Assembly: GCF_035083965.1 (NCBI RefSeq)
Contig: NC_089739.1
Coordinates: 6,498,001-6,562,000, forward strand
Reading direction: 5' to 3'
Source of the DNA: Branchiostoma lanceolatum
Taxonomy: Eukaryota > Chordata > Leptocardii > Amphioxiformes > Branchiostomatidae
DNA length: 64,000 nt
Part shown: in pieces, positions 35,988 to 46,492 of the stretch
Position numbering within the stretch: the first letter of the stretch is position 1
Layout: each line of letters opens with the position of its first letter
Translations under genes and position numbers: made by a program
The notes under the pieces: generated by a model
What the model was told of the DNA's origin: nothing
Seen by the model: only the letters and a program-made list of their open reading frames with translations
Database searches by the model: none

Positions 35988-36408
35988 CATCGTATTTCCT
36001 GAATGTCTAACCTTCATCGATGTACATCAAATATACATTTACGTCTTTACTCCAAAAATAAGTCGGCAGTTGGGAGAAAAACAAAATGCCATTCGTCACA
36101 CCTCATCCCCAGGCAGTTCTTCCATATAAGGGCATACGCTTACTGCTTGAGACAAATCATGGTATTATCTGCTATATATTCAATACATCTTTCATATCAA
36201 TATACTGTTAGCCTGGTATCTGCATAGTACAGTAAATATACGAGCAAGCTGAGCCTGTCTAAGTTAATTGTACATTTGTCAATATACCGGCAAGACTTCA
36301 AATAAGTGACATGTATTGATGAAAACACTGTTAGTATTTTCTTATCAATCATTCAGTTAAGATAGCTATGCACATGAGATAAAATCCGTCGTTCATTTCT
36401 TCAGTTAT

Positions 36409-36614
36409 TGTAAATGCAAAAATGCTCGCGGGGATTCAATTTCGCGGTAGGGAGAAAATGGACTGTTCGATTGCTGTTGTTCTAGGTTCGCGTTTGCATA
36501 GTAACGCTACAATAACAAAATAGAACGGTTTTCGCGGTAGTTTTAAGCTCGGAGTAAAGAGATCTCCGCGAAAACCGCGAACAAAAAAACACCGCGAACA
36601 TTTCTGCATTTACA
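36409..36614. mobile_element. MITE of the 'ttcgcggt' family
   Basis: The ends 'tgtaaatgcaaaaatg' and 'catttctgcatttaca' are terminal inverted repeats. Internal 'aatttcgcggtag' and 'ttttcgcggtagtttta' recur in related copies near 8795, 59885-60070 and 61650-61790. Confidence 0.7.
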
Positions 36615-37281
36615 GCATCTTCTTTGAAGGTTTGAAACAAAAACGCTCCTCCAGTTTAACGGAGAGGCACAAGTGGGCGTGTCTGCCATGGCAACGACGC
36701 TGTGCATATGTGGCAGGAAGGTTCTCGATGTTTCTAAAAACGCAGAAGAATCCAGAAATCAAATCACGAGTTCTGAAGCTGAATGTGAGGATTGCTTTCA
36801 TGCTTGTACATCAAACATATATTCACGTCTTTCCTCCGAAAATTAGTAGAAGTTAGAAAACCAAAACGCCATTCGTCACACCTCATCCCCAGGCAGTTCT
36901 TCCATATAAGGGCATTATGATATCGAATTATGATATCATTTTCTGTATATTCATGCATATGTAACAGTAGTTCATGAAGGTTCTCGATGGCTGTAAACAC
37001 GCCGAAGAATCCAGAAATCTAATCACAAGTTCTAAAGTTCTATATGTAAGGATTACTTTGATGCGTGTCCATCAAATATACATTTACGCCTTTACTCCGA
37101 AAATTAGTCGGTAGTTGGGAGAAAAACAAAATGCCATTCGTCACACCTCATCCCCAGGTTAGTTCGTCCATATAAGGGCATAAACTTACTGCTTGAGACA
37201 AATTATGGTATTATTTGCTACTTATTCATGCATATTTTACAGTAACATACTGTTTGTCTAGTATCTGCACAGTACAGTAAA

Positions 37282-40245
37282 ATGTACGAGCAAGCAGAGC
37301 CTGTCCGAAGCAGCGGGCCGCCCTCCAAATCTCCTGTTGTCCCGCAGAAGCGCAATGGCGCTTCTGACAAGCGGCATGGCAGGCAAGGAACTTCTTCAGA
37401 CACGTACGAAGAAGCCGAGAGAGTGTACTACACAATAAAGGATCAGGACGTCCCACAGTCTTTACCTGGGGTGGGGCTGCAGCAGAAGTCACCCCAGGTG
37501 GGGGTAGAAACCGGCGGGCCGCCGTCCCAACCACCTGTTGGCCACCTTGAAGAAGATGAAGAAACGTCTTCACACACTTACGAAGAGGACGATGTGATGA
37601 AACGTTACGCAACGCACACGTCTGCAGGTACCCGTGATATCATTAGGACAAGCCTTTTGAAATATTTCAAATAGATTTTTTATAGTGTCATAAAATGTCC
37701 CTGAGAATATGTCATTGATCTCTTATCCAATGTTTATTTGTTTTGGTTACCAATCCTGTAGTATCTAACAATGTGATTACATCAAAGACAGAATAATACA
37801 TACAGATCCCATGAAGTATTATATGTATTTCAATCATCTTGGAAATAGAGTATCGCTAGTTTCATTCTCTACACAATATCTTCATAACTGTTTTTTTCTT
37901 CACAGACCGCACGTATCCGGGTGGAGTAAGCGGCCGTCGCGGTCTCTATAGCTTCATCTACTCCCATCGCAGCTGCTTGGCCGCCGGCATCGCCGTGCTG
38001 CTAAGCCTGGTCGCTGTGGGACTGACGCCTCTGACGTTCATTAATAAAGAGGTGAAAATTGCTGTGTCACTAAATCATCTGCCTACTAGCTATTTCTTTT
38101 AGGGCTGTGTTTCATACTCATAATGTAGTTGTATCAAGGGGCTTTCACTTGCTCCCTTTCTTCACTTCCTTTGCTATTCTTCCTATTTTAGGACATGAAC
38201 AGACTGTCGATCAACATATCACAACTGTTCACCACTGTTGGCACTATGAAACGTGATCTTGACAACATTTCTCAACTATCCATCACTGTTGACGCCTTGA
38301 AGCGTGACCTGGACAGCGAGCGGAACCATACTGCTACTTTGGTACAGGTTCTCAACGACATCAAAAAGACTGCAGGTACTCCTGTCGACATTTTAAAAGA
38401 TGAATTGATTGTATTGGTTTCTTCCCTTACAATTCTTCTTAATCAAAGCAATTAACGTTTTCTTCTGGGCAGTTTACTTTAAGTTTTCTGCTGGGTTACA
38501 GCTCCTATAATTCATTAGTGGTCATTAGATCATTTCAAACTAGTGACATGTGTAAGTTATTCAAAGGTGAGCACCATCATACACACGTTATGTATATTTA
38601 CATAATTCACGAGGAAATGTCTGAGTAACATTCTTCAAAAGGACCCTCACACATACAATTTGTGTAATTTGAGACCTTTACAGGACACAGGTTTTGTTAA
38701 TCTGAACCTTGTTGTATAAATACATTTACATCAATGGCAAACCTATTACCAAACATTTTTGAGGTCTTCGAACTCTTGTACACTTATGATTGTTTCCATC
38801 TTTTCAGCAAACCAGACAGAGGTGGCTGGGTGTGTCGGGCATCCTGGTCCCCCTGGAAGAAACGGAGCCATGGGGCTGACTGGACCTCCAGGAGAAAACG
38901 GACCAGTGGGGCTGGCCGGTCTTGGGCCTGTCGGTTCTCTTGGCACTCCGGGAGAAAAGGGAGCCATGGGACCAGCTGGCCCTGTGTCTCTTGGGCCGCC
39001 TGGACCTCCAGGGGAAAAGGGACTAGTTGGGCCGGCTGGCCCTGTGTGTGTCGGGCCTCCTGGACCTCCAGGAGAAAAGGGAGCCATGGGGCCGACTGGT
39101 CCTGTGTCTGTCGGACCTCCAGGAGAAAAGGGAGCCATGGGGCCGGCTGGTCCTGGGACCGTTGGGCCTCCTGGACCTCCTGGAGAAAAGGGAGCCATGG
39201 GGCCGGCTGGTCCTGTGTCTGTCGGACCTCCAGGAGAAAAGGGAGCAATGGGGCCGGCTGGTCCTGTGTCTGTCGGACCTCCAGGAGAAAAGGGAGCCAT
39301 GGGGCCGGCTGGTCCTGGGACCGTTGGGCCTTCTGGACCTCTTGGAGAAAAGGGAGCCATGGGGCCGACTGGTCCTGTGTCTCTTGGGCCACCTGGGAAG
39401 AAAGGGTCTCAAGGACAGATGGGACCTCCAGGGCCGCCTGGCTCAGTCTGTCCTGCTGGACCACCTGGACACCATCGAACATCCGGACGCTCCACGTTAT
39501 ATGGAGGTGAGACATCAATGCTAGTCTCTGGGTAAACCTGTAGCCATTTGAAACATAGCGAATTGTATGTTCTGCCTCCTTACTTGATTGCTATTGAACT
39601 TCATGGAAGGACCGAGAGATACTTTTGTGGTCTAATGAATGCTTTGCGCTAGAATTGGTTTGCTATATCCTGTTCTTGACCTTGACCCTGCTACATCGAT
39701 GTGAAATGTTTTTCAGTATTCTGTCCAAAGGGTTATACTGAGTGGCGTGGAACCTGCTTTAAAGAGTTCAACACAACGAAGTCCTTCAGCGGAGCAGCCG
39801 AAACCTGTCGTGAAGATGGAGGCTCCCTCGCTATGCCCCGAGACGCCGAGACCAACATCCTCCTGATCTACTTGCGTCGGTCCGATCACCCTCACTGGAT
39901 CGGTCTGCACGATCAACGGAAAGAAGGAACGTTTGAGTGGGTGGATGGCTCGCCACTCGGGAAGTACAACTCGTGGTACCCGGGAGAACCAAATAATGAA
40001 GGCGGAAATCAAGATTGCGTCACTTACTTCGACTACACTAAACGAGAAATATGGCAGGACTGGCAATGCGACATCAAGGCACACTTCTTCTGCCAGGTCG
40101 CACCAGGTAATTAAAAAACACTATTTATCGTCATCACTCTCAAATAATATCAGTTGCAATATTTGCGGTACCTTCAAAAACTGGTCGAAGACATTCCTCA
40201 TTTGATATAGTAACTTCGGCCATTCCTTGCGCAGGACGTACCTAG
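37282..40245 (+). CDS. Type II membrane collagen-like C-type lectin, copy B (complete)
   Basis: Exons 37282..37627, 37906..38051, 38192..38375, 38808..39506, 39717..40106 and 40235..40245 give 591 residues. Residues 1-115 are cytoplasmic, with a class II SH3-type motif (SPVVPQKR), tyrosine motifs [14 protein letters not shown] and TYEEDD. A TM helix follows (LAAGIAVLLSLVAVGLTPLTFI). Then come a coiled coil of 61 residues with several N-linked sequons, a collagen-like region with regular breaks, and a C-type lectin domain. The lectin domain has six cysteines, WIGLHD, EPN (mannose-type by family rule) and WQDW where WND is usual. The last exon codes three residues. The start ATG is preceded by the conserved block 'cagtacagtaaa'. 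AATAAA lies at 40354-40359. A cell-surface pattern-recognition or uptake receptor is the best inference. Confidence 0.9.
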
Positions 40246-42696
40246 GGAACAGGCTGAGCTATCGCCTACACTGTGGACGCTACCCAGATGGTCTACTCTT
40301 TTTTTTTAGAAAACTGGAAATATGTACTGTTTGGAATTTTGGACAGGGTGCCAAATAAACCTTAAAACCGCATGTCAAGTCAAGACAAGTCAAGTCAAGA
40401 CATGTGGTTTTATGTCAAGTCATGTTGAATAAGAATATGATACAGAAAAATCTATGATTGTGTGATGACTTCGTGGATTAGGAACTAACATAAATAACTA
40501 AAGATGTATACTATTCAACTCACAAATCTACAACAAATATTTGTAATGCAACATCTTGTCAAATGTCAAAATGTTACTAAAACAACTCTTGAAGAAGGGT
40601 TTACATAAGTTTTTCCTATATTCTCTTATAATTATTCCTAATCAAATGGCATTTTTAGAAATTTTTAGAAATCATTGTAATATGTTCAAAGGTGTTTATA
40701 GAGACATTTAGGGACAAGCAATTCAAAGTTTCTGTTCAGGTCGATGTTAAATCCTGAACATCCACTACATGACCTATAGTTCCCACAAAGATCAAGTGCA
40801 ACTGGCATGCAGGAAGCTAAGGAACAGCCAGGCCATGAGTGTTCCCAGGACAAGGACGAAACGACTGCAACAGTCGTTTCTACATAGGGCTATACCCCGT
40901 ACAACAATGAAATGTCAAAATAAGGAACTATTTACTTACTATGTTGATTGTCACTCAGCCACGTTTGTGGTTTCCTCAAGAATCATTGTACAATTATAGT
41001 ACTTTTGATATCAACTGTCTGGCACGTGAGGTGCATATTTGCTATTGTTTTGTTTTTAAACTTGTAAGCAAACTCTGCAATTCAGGGTGATTTTCCCCCC
41101 TCCGATGTATGTTTGCAGTTGGTGATAATAAATGAATACAAATTCAAGTTTGATTCTGTCTATTTTTATCTAAAAGTCAAGCATCAAATGATAATCATGC
41201 CATTTGTTCACATAGAAAATAGAAAAGCTTTCCTTGTTACGTACATATAAATTGGCCAAAGTGATGTACAGTGTGGCAGAAAGCAGATGAGAAGCACAAA
41301 GAAATGGGTGATGCAGCATATAGGAACAAGACGGTAATACTCTTCTATAGTGCCAGAATGCTTAACGTTGTATGTATGTATGGGTTGGTGTGGCAAAAAA
41401 TTGATAACAAATCCAGAAGACCCTAGTTTTGCGCAAATAAAACTCAAAAGACTCCTTTGGGGCTAAATCAGGATTCAAGCGATGGAATTGAGTTTGATTT
41501 ATAGCTTGGATTACGGTGCACATTGTATTCAATAAATGTTTGATATGTATACTGTATGGAACATATGCAGATTACGATAAAAATGATAACAAAATGTCAG
41601 TGAAGCAGATTTGACATCATATAATAAGCCTCTTTGCAAAAACACATTCTTCTTGAATAAGAAATACAAACAACACATTATTTCTGTACAATGTAGAATT
41701 GCAAAGTGAAGATAATGGAACGCAAATTTTCTATATTGTTTGAGGCAATGAAGAAAGCACATATAAGGGCATAAGCTTACTGCTTGAGACAAATTATGGT
41801 ATTATTTGCTATACATTCATGCATCTTTCATAGTAGTATACTGCTTGCCTGGTATCTGCATAGTACAGTAAAATGTACGTCCGCGCATAGCAGGTCCAAG
41901 TTAATTGTATATTTGCCAAAATACAGACAAGACTTGACATGTGTTAAATATGTTGATGAAAAGCACGCGGTAATAGAATGTTTTTTTTTTCAATCATGCA
42001 GCTAAGCTATGCACATGCCCAAAAAGCCGTCATTTCTTTTCTTTACTTATCTTCTTTGAAAGTTTGAAACAAAAACGCTCCTTCACTGTCTCAGAGATGT
42101 GCAAGTGGGCGTGTCTGCCATGGAAACGACGCTGTGCACAGGTAAGGGTTCATGAAGGTTTTCCATGTCTGTTAACACGCAGAAGAATCCAGAAATCAAG
42201 TTCTATTTGTGAGGGTTGCTTTCATGCCTGTACATCAAATATATATTTACGTCTTTACTCCGAAAATTAGTCGACAGTTGGGAGAAAAACAAAACGCCAT
42301 TCGTCACACCTCATCCCCAGGCAGTTCTTTCGTATAAGGGCATTATGATATCGAATTATGATATCATTTTCTGTATATTCATGCATATGTAACAGTAGTT
42401 AATGAAGGTTCTCGATGGCTGTAAACCCAGAAATCAAATCACGAGTTCTGAAGTTCTATATGTAAGGATTACTATGATGCGTGTACATCAAATATACATT
42501 TACGTCTTTACTCCGAAAATTAGTCGGTAGTTGGGAGAAAAACAAAATGCCATTCGTCACACCTCATCCCCATGCAGTTCTTCCATATAAAGGCATTAGC
42601 CTACTGCTTGAGACAAATTATGGTACTATTTGCTACGTATTCATGCATATTTTACAGTAAGACACTGTTTGCATGGTTTCTGCACAGGACAGTAAA
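40246..42696. other. Intergenic: lectin B 3' UTR, then repeated lectin 5' region
   Basis: A 'gtcaagtcaaga' minisatellite lies at about 40372-40432. No gene is seen at 40.4-41.7 kb. From about 41760 the lectin 5'-region blocks return: 'tactgcttgagacaaat' at 41774 and 42603, 'gccattcgtcacacctcatc' at 42296 and 42550, and 'gtgggcgtgtctgccatgg' at 42106. A degenerate exon-1 start lies near 41870. Confidence 0.6.
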
Positions 42697-45600
42697 ATGT
42701 GCGCGCAAGCAGAGCCTTTCCGAAGCAGCGGGCTGCCCTCCAAACCTCCTGTTGTTCCGCAGAGGCGCAATGACGCTTCTGACAAGCGGCATGACAGGCA
42801 AGGAATTTCTTCAGACACGTACGAAGATAGCCTGGAATCCAAACCTATTATAGCTCCCGAGTCTCTCTCCGCAAATAGTATTTGCGGAGAGAGACTCGGG
42901 AGCTATAATAGGTTTGGATTCCAGGCTAGTACGAAGAAGCCGAGAGAGTGTACTACACAATAAAGGATCAGGACGTCCCACAGTCTTTACATGGGGCGGG
43001 GCTGCAGCAGATGTCACCCCATACAGCTGGCCAGGTGAGGGTAGAAACCGGAGGGCCGCCGTCCCAACCACCTGTTGGCGATCAGGGTGGTTCTAGCGGA
43101 CCTGTCCATCATGGCAGCGGAGCGTACGGGGAAGATGAGGCGATGAAACGTTACGCAGCGTACAATCCTGCAGGTACGACGACCTTCTTATGACTGACGC
43201 TTAATCGTAACTTTATTGTTTATTTCGGGCTCGACGGCCCATATTAATAGACAGACACAAACACATCAACAATACATCTAAAATACGTATTTACAATGGC
43301 CGAGGGCGAACAAGTTTACAGTAAAGTCGCCAGAATGGACTCGACGGAAAGGCCTCATAACGGAGCAGTACGTACTAGTGCCTTAATGATGTGATTCTCT
43401 GACACGGACAGCCGAGATACGAACGAATGCAACAGCCTCCGACGCTTGGTGTCAAATGTATCAACACGCATGTTTACAAAAAGCTCACTGTTGCTGGTGC
43501 TTCTCGGTTGAGACAACAGAATTTTAAAGCCGTCATGGTAGGCTACCCGTAGTCTATGAATGGTTCCAGCTCTATAGCTTGACCAAAGCTGAGCACAGTA
43601 CATTGCACTACAGTGTGACATGAAAAGGATCCGCTTCACCTTTGTCTTGGTCTGTGTCTTCGTACCTGTAAATCAAAAGTCATTTTTAGTTTGAAGAATT
43701 TGTCTGAAATTTGCCATGTCGGCAGGTAAAGAGGGTATCAAAGACCTTAGCCACGGCGTACGCACCATAATTACTTCACGGAGGATTGTGTCCCATGGAC
43801 TCTTTTTGGTGTGTAGCTGGTTTTGGGAGTATGTCTATTTTCGTACCTTCTGTCCTGGAAATTATATGGTTTTGAATTTTTGGTGGCAGATGTCATTTGT
43901 TTATGTTATCTACCCTGCAGTACCTTAATATGATAATACCAATACCAGAATCATATTCATGTAATATTCGAATCATATTAGGAAGATTCCTACTCTCCAC
44001 AATATCGTCTATTTAATATTTTTTCGCAGACCGCACGTATCCAGGTGGAGCAAGAGGACGCCGTGGTCTCTGTGGCTTCATCCGCTCACACCGCAGCTGC
44101 ATAGCAGCCGGCATTGCCGACCTTCTGGGCCTGGTCGCTGTGGGACTCGCGCCTCTGACGTTCATCCTTAAAGAGGTAAACATTGTTGTGTCACCAACTC
44201 GTTTGCCCATTTTTTTCTTTTAGGGCTGTGTTTCTTAGTCTGTTATGTTGATGTGTTAAGGGGATTACACTTGCTTCAATTTTTTTTATTTTCCTTTGTT
44301 TTTTTTGGCATATATTTAGGAAATGAAGAAGATGTCGACCAACATATCCCAATTATCCACCACTGTTGATGCCTTAAAACGTGACCTGAGCAGTGAGCGT
44401 AACCAAACCGCTACCTTACAGCAGCTTCTCAACGACATTAAAAATAGTACAGGTACCTTTGTTGACCTTTAATCTTCTTTCCTTTTAAAGATGACTTCAT
44501 TTTTGTTGTTGTTAGTTTTAGAATACTTTTTTGTTTAAGTCTAATAATACTTCAAAATTAGTTATCCTGATAGCCATGTAAATGGTTTTCTTGGCGACAC
44601 CTTGCAGTTAGAAAAAAACAAGGTGTGTATGTCATTTGCTTTTCACCAGATAGTACAGGAGCCAAAGCCTGAAAAAATGATTTTGTTCAACCCATCCTAC
44701 AGAAAAGGTTTGACCTGATATGTTGGTAGAGGGAGTCCTTCTCCATCATATATAATGATTTATTTTATGTTGACATTGTGGTATGCCTTTTGGGTACAGA
44801 AGACCTTCACTAGACATAGATGTTCTTAACTTGGACCTTATTTGCAGGACTAATGACGAGACTTTTACAAAACTCTTTTTCACGGGGGTAGAAGCCCCCG
44901 AAATCGTATTTGAGATTGTTTCCATCTTCTCAGGTAACCAGATAGAGGTGCCTGTGTGTACCGGGCCTCCTGGTCCTCGTGGACAGAAGGGAGCCATGGG
45001 GCCAGCTGGCCCTGTGTCCTTCGGGCCTCCTGGAGAAAAGGGAGACAAGGGGCAGGTTGGATCTCCAGGAGAAAAGGGATCAGTTGGGCCAGCTGGACCT
45101 GGGTCTTCCGGGCCTCCTGGAGAAAGGGGAGCCATGGGGCCACCTGGACCTCCAGGAGAAAAGGGATCAGTTGGGCCAGCTGGCCCTGTGTCTGTCGGAC
45201 CTCCTGGACCTCCAGGAGAAAGGGGAGCCATGGGACCGACCTGCCCTGTGTCTGTCGGGCCTCCTGGACCCCCAGGAGAAAAGGGAGCCGTCGGGCCGAC
45301 TGGCCCTGTATCTGTCGGGCCTCCTGGGCCTCCAGGAGAAAAGGGAGCCGTCGGGCCGACTGGCCCTGTGTCTGTCGGGCCTCCTGGGCCTCCAGGAGAA
45401 AAGGGAGCCGTCGGGCCGACTGGCCCTGTGTCTGTCGGGCCTCCTGGGCCTCCAGGAGAAAAGGGAGCCGTCGGGCCGACTGGCCCTGTGTCTGTCGGGC
45501 CTCCTGGGCCTCCAGGAGAAAAGGGAGCCGTCGGGCCGACTGGCCCTGTGTCTGTCGGGCCTCCTGGGCCTCCAGGAGAAAAGGGAGCCGTCGGGCCGAC

Positions 45601-46492
45601 AGGCCCTGTGTCTGTCGGGCCTCCTGGACCTCCAGGAAAGGAAGGGCCTCAAGGGCTGATGGGACCTCCAGGGCCGCCTGGCTCCGTCTGCCCTGCTGGA
45701 CCCCCTGAACACCCTCGAACATCCAGACGCTACGAGTCAAATGAAGGTGAGACATCTTTCCTAGTTTCTCTGCAAACCTTCGAACTATTTGAAAGTTTAA
45801 GTGTAATGCACATTCTGCCTCCTTACTTGATTGCAATTCTAACTCCTGAATCTGATATGCTGTATTCTGATGAATGGTATGTGTTGGAATTGGTGACCGA
45901 CTATCCCTGATCCTGCTATATTGAGGTAGAGTATTTTTTACTTGTCTAGAGTCATGTCCCGGAGGTTATACGAAGTGGCGTGGAGCCTGCTTCAAAGTGT
46001 TCAACCGTGTCAAAGCCTTCAGCGAAGCGGCCAACATCTGTCGTGAAGATGGCGGCACCCTTGCCATGCCACGAGACGCTGAGACAAACGCCTTCTTAAC
46101 ATCTCTCCAGCGGCCCGGTTTCGTTTATTGGATCGGCCTGCACGATCGGTACGCAGAAGGAAAGTTTGAGTGGATGGATGGGTCTGCACTTGGAAAGTAC
46201 AGCCCGTGGCGTGCGGGACAACCAGATAACGCTAATAGGAATGAAGATTGCGTCGCTGTCTACAGCTACCCTGCGTCAGGAAAATGGGGGGACTGGTCCT
46301 GCCACTTCCCAATGCGCTTCTACTGCCAGGTCGCTCCAGGTACTTAAAAAAACACCATTTTTCGACATCATTTTCTCAAATGATGTTAGTTGAATATTCA
46401 CACTGTCGTTGTCTTTATCACCTTCTCGAAGACACTCCTCATTTTAACATTGTATTAAAACTTCTTTCATTCCTTTTACAGTGCGTACTTAG
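42697..46492 (+). CDS. Type II membrane collagen-like C-type lectin, copy C (exon 1 frame broken by hairpin insertion)
   Basis: Exons 42697..43173, 44030..44175, 44320..44452, 44934..45746, 45950..46339 and 46482..46492 follow the plan of copies A and B. Exon 1 carries a 101-bp hairpin plus a 9-bp duplication; the extra 110 bp shift the frame, and a stop follows at 42961-42963. Without the insertion its length would fit phase 1 exactly. The tail has PPVVPQRR before and YYTIKD after the break. The TM segment contains an aspartate ([13 protein letters not shown]). The collagen exon is the longest of the three. The lectin domain has six cysteines, QPD and WGDW. An in-frame ATG at 43011 could give a product with a short tail that lacks both motifs. 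Otherwise this copy is a very recent pseudogene, or the insertion is one allele. Confidence 0.8.
42819..42937. mobile_element. 101-bp perfect hairpin insertion with 9-bp target duplication
   Basis: The element at 42828-42928 consists of two 49-bp arms that are perfect reverse complements around a 3-nt loop. It is flanked by identical 'gtacgaaga' (42819-42827 and 42929-42937). Lectin B has the empty site with one copy of this 9-mer. Lack of any arm mismatch indicates a very young insertion. It contains no coding sequence. Confidence 0.93.
43212..43690 (-). mobile_element. 5'-truncated non-LTR retrotransposon, C-terminal RT tail
   Basis: The minus-strand frame 43355-43639 reads [21 protein letters not shown], then [13 protein letters not shown], then [18 protein letters not shown] and SENHIIKAL. 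This is the familiar C-terminal region of reverse transcriptases of CR1/L2-like LINEs. The 3' end points left, near 43212. It is inserted in intron 1 of lectin C. Confidence 0.75.
45241..45640 (+). repeat. 60-bp tandem repeats inside collagen exon of lectin C
   Basis: About six 60-bp units are almost identical from 45281 to 45640, each coding [20 protein letters not shown]. Several neighbouring units are identical over their whole length. This is more homogeneous than in copies A and B and suggests very recent expansion. Confidence 0.93.

Larger units (their letters stand above)
35437..37281 (+). repeat. Tandem copies of the lectin gene 5' region
   Basis: Several blocks that precede lectins B and C recur here. 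'gccattcgtcacacctcatc' occurs near 36090, 36870 and 37133. 'tactgcttgagacaaat' occurs near 36142 and 37188. 'gtgggcgtgtctgccatggc' occurs near 35680 and 36672. Degenerate starts of the lectin first exon are at about 35439 ('atgtacgcgcaagcagagc') and 36236. Upstream duplications of the locus probably left these truncated ends. Promoter activity is unknown. Confidence 0.65.

Noticed and set aside
36632-42270. Short frame starting MKQKRS present twice (36632 and 42064)
   Set aside because: The two frames sit in duplicated lectin 5'-region DNA, diverge quickly with mismatched downstream frames, and have no splice context. Shared ancestry of the DNA explains the similarity.
44880-45836. 318-codon minus-strand frame and other long frames over the collagen exons
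   Set aside because: The 60-bp repeat unit is a multiple of three, so it keeps all six frames open. Only the plus frame with Gly-X-Y and matching splice phases is coding; the same holds for 3166-3665 and 38734-39535.
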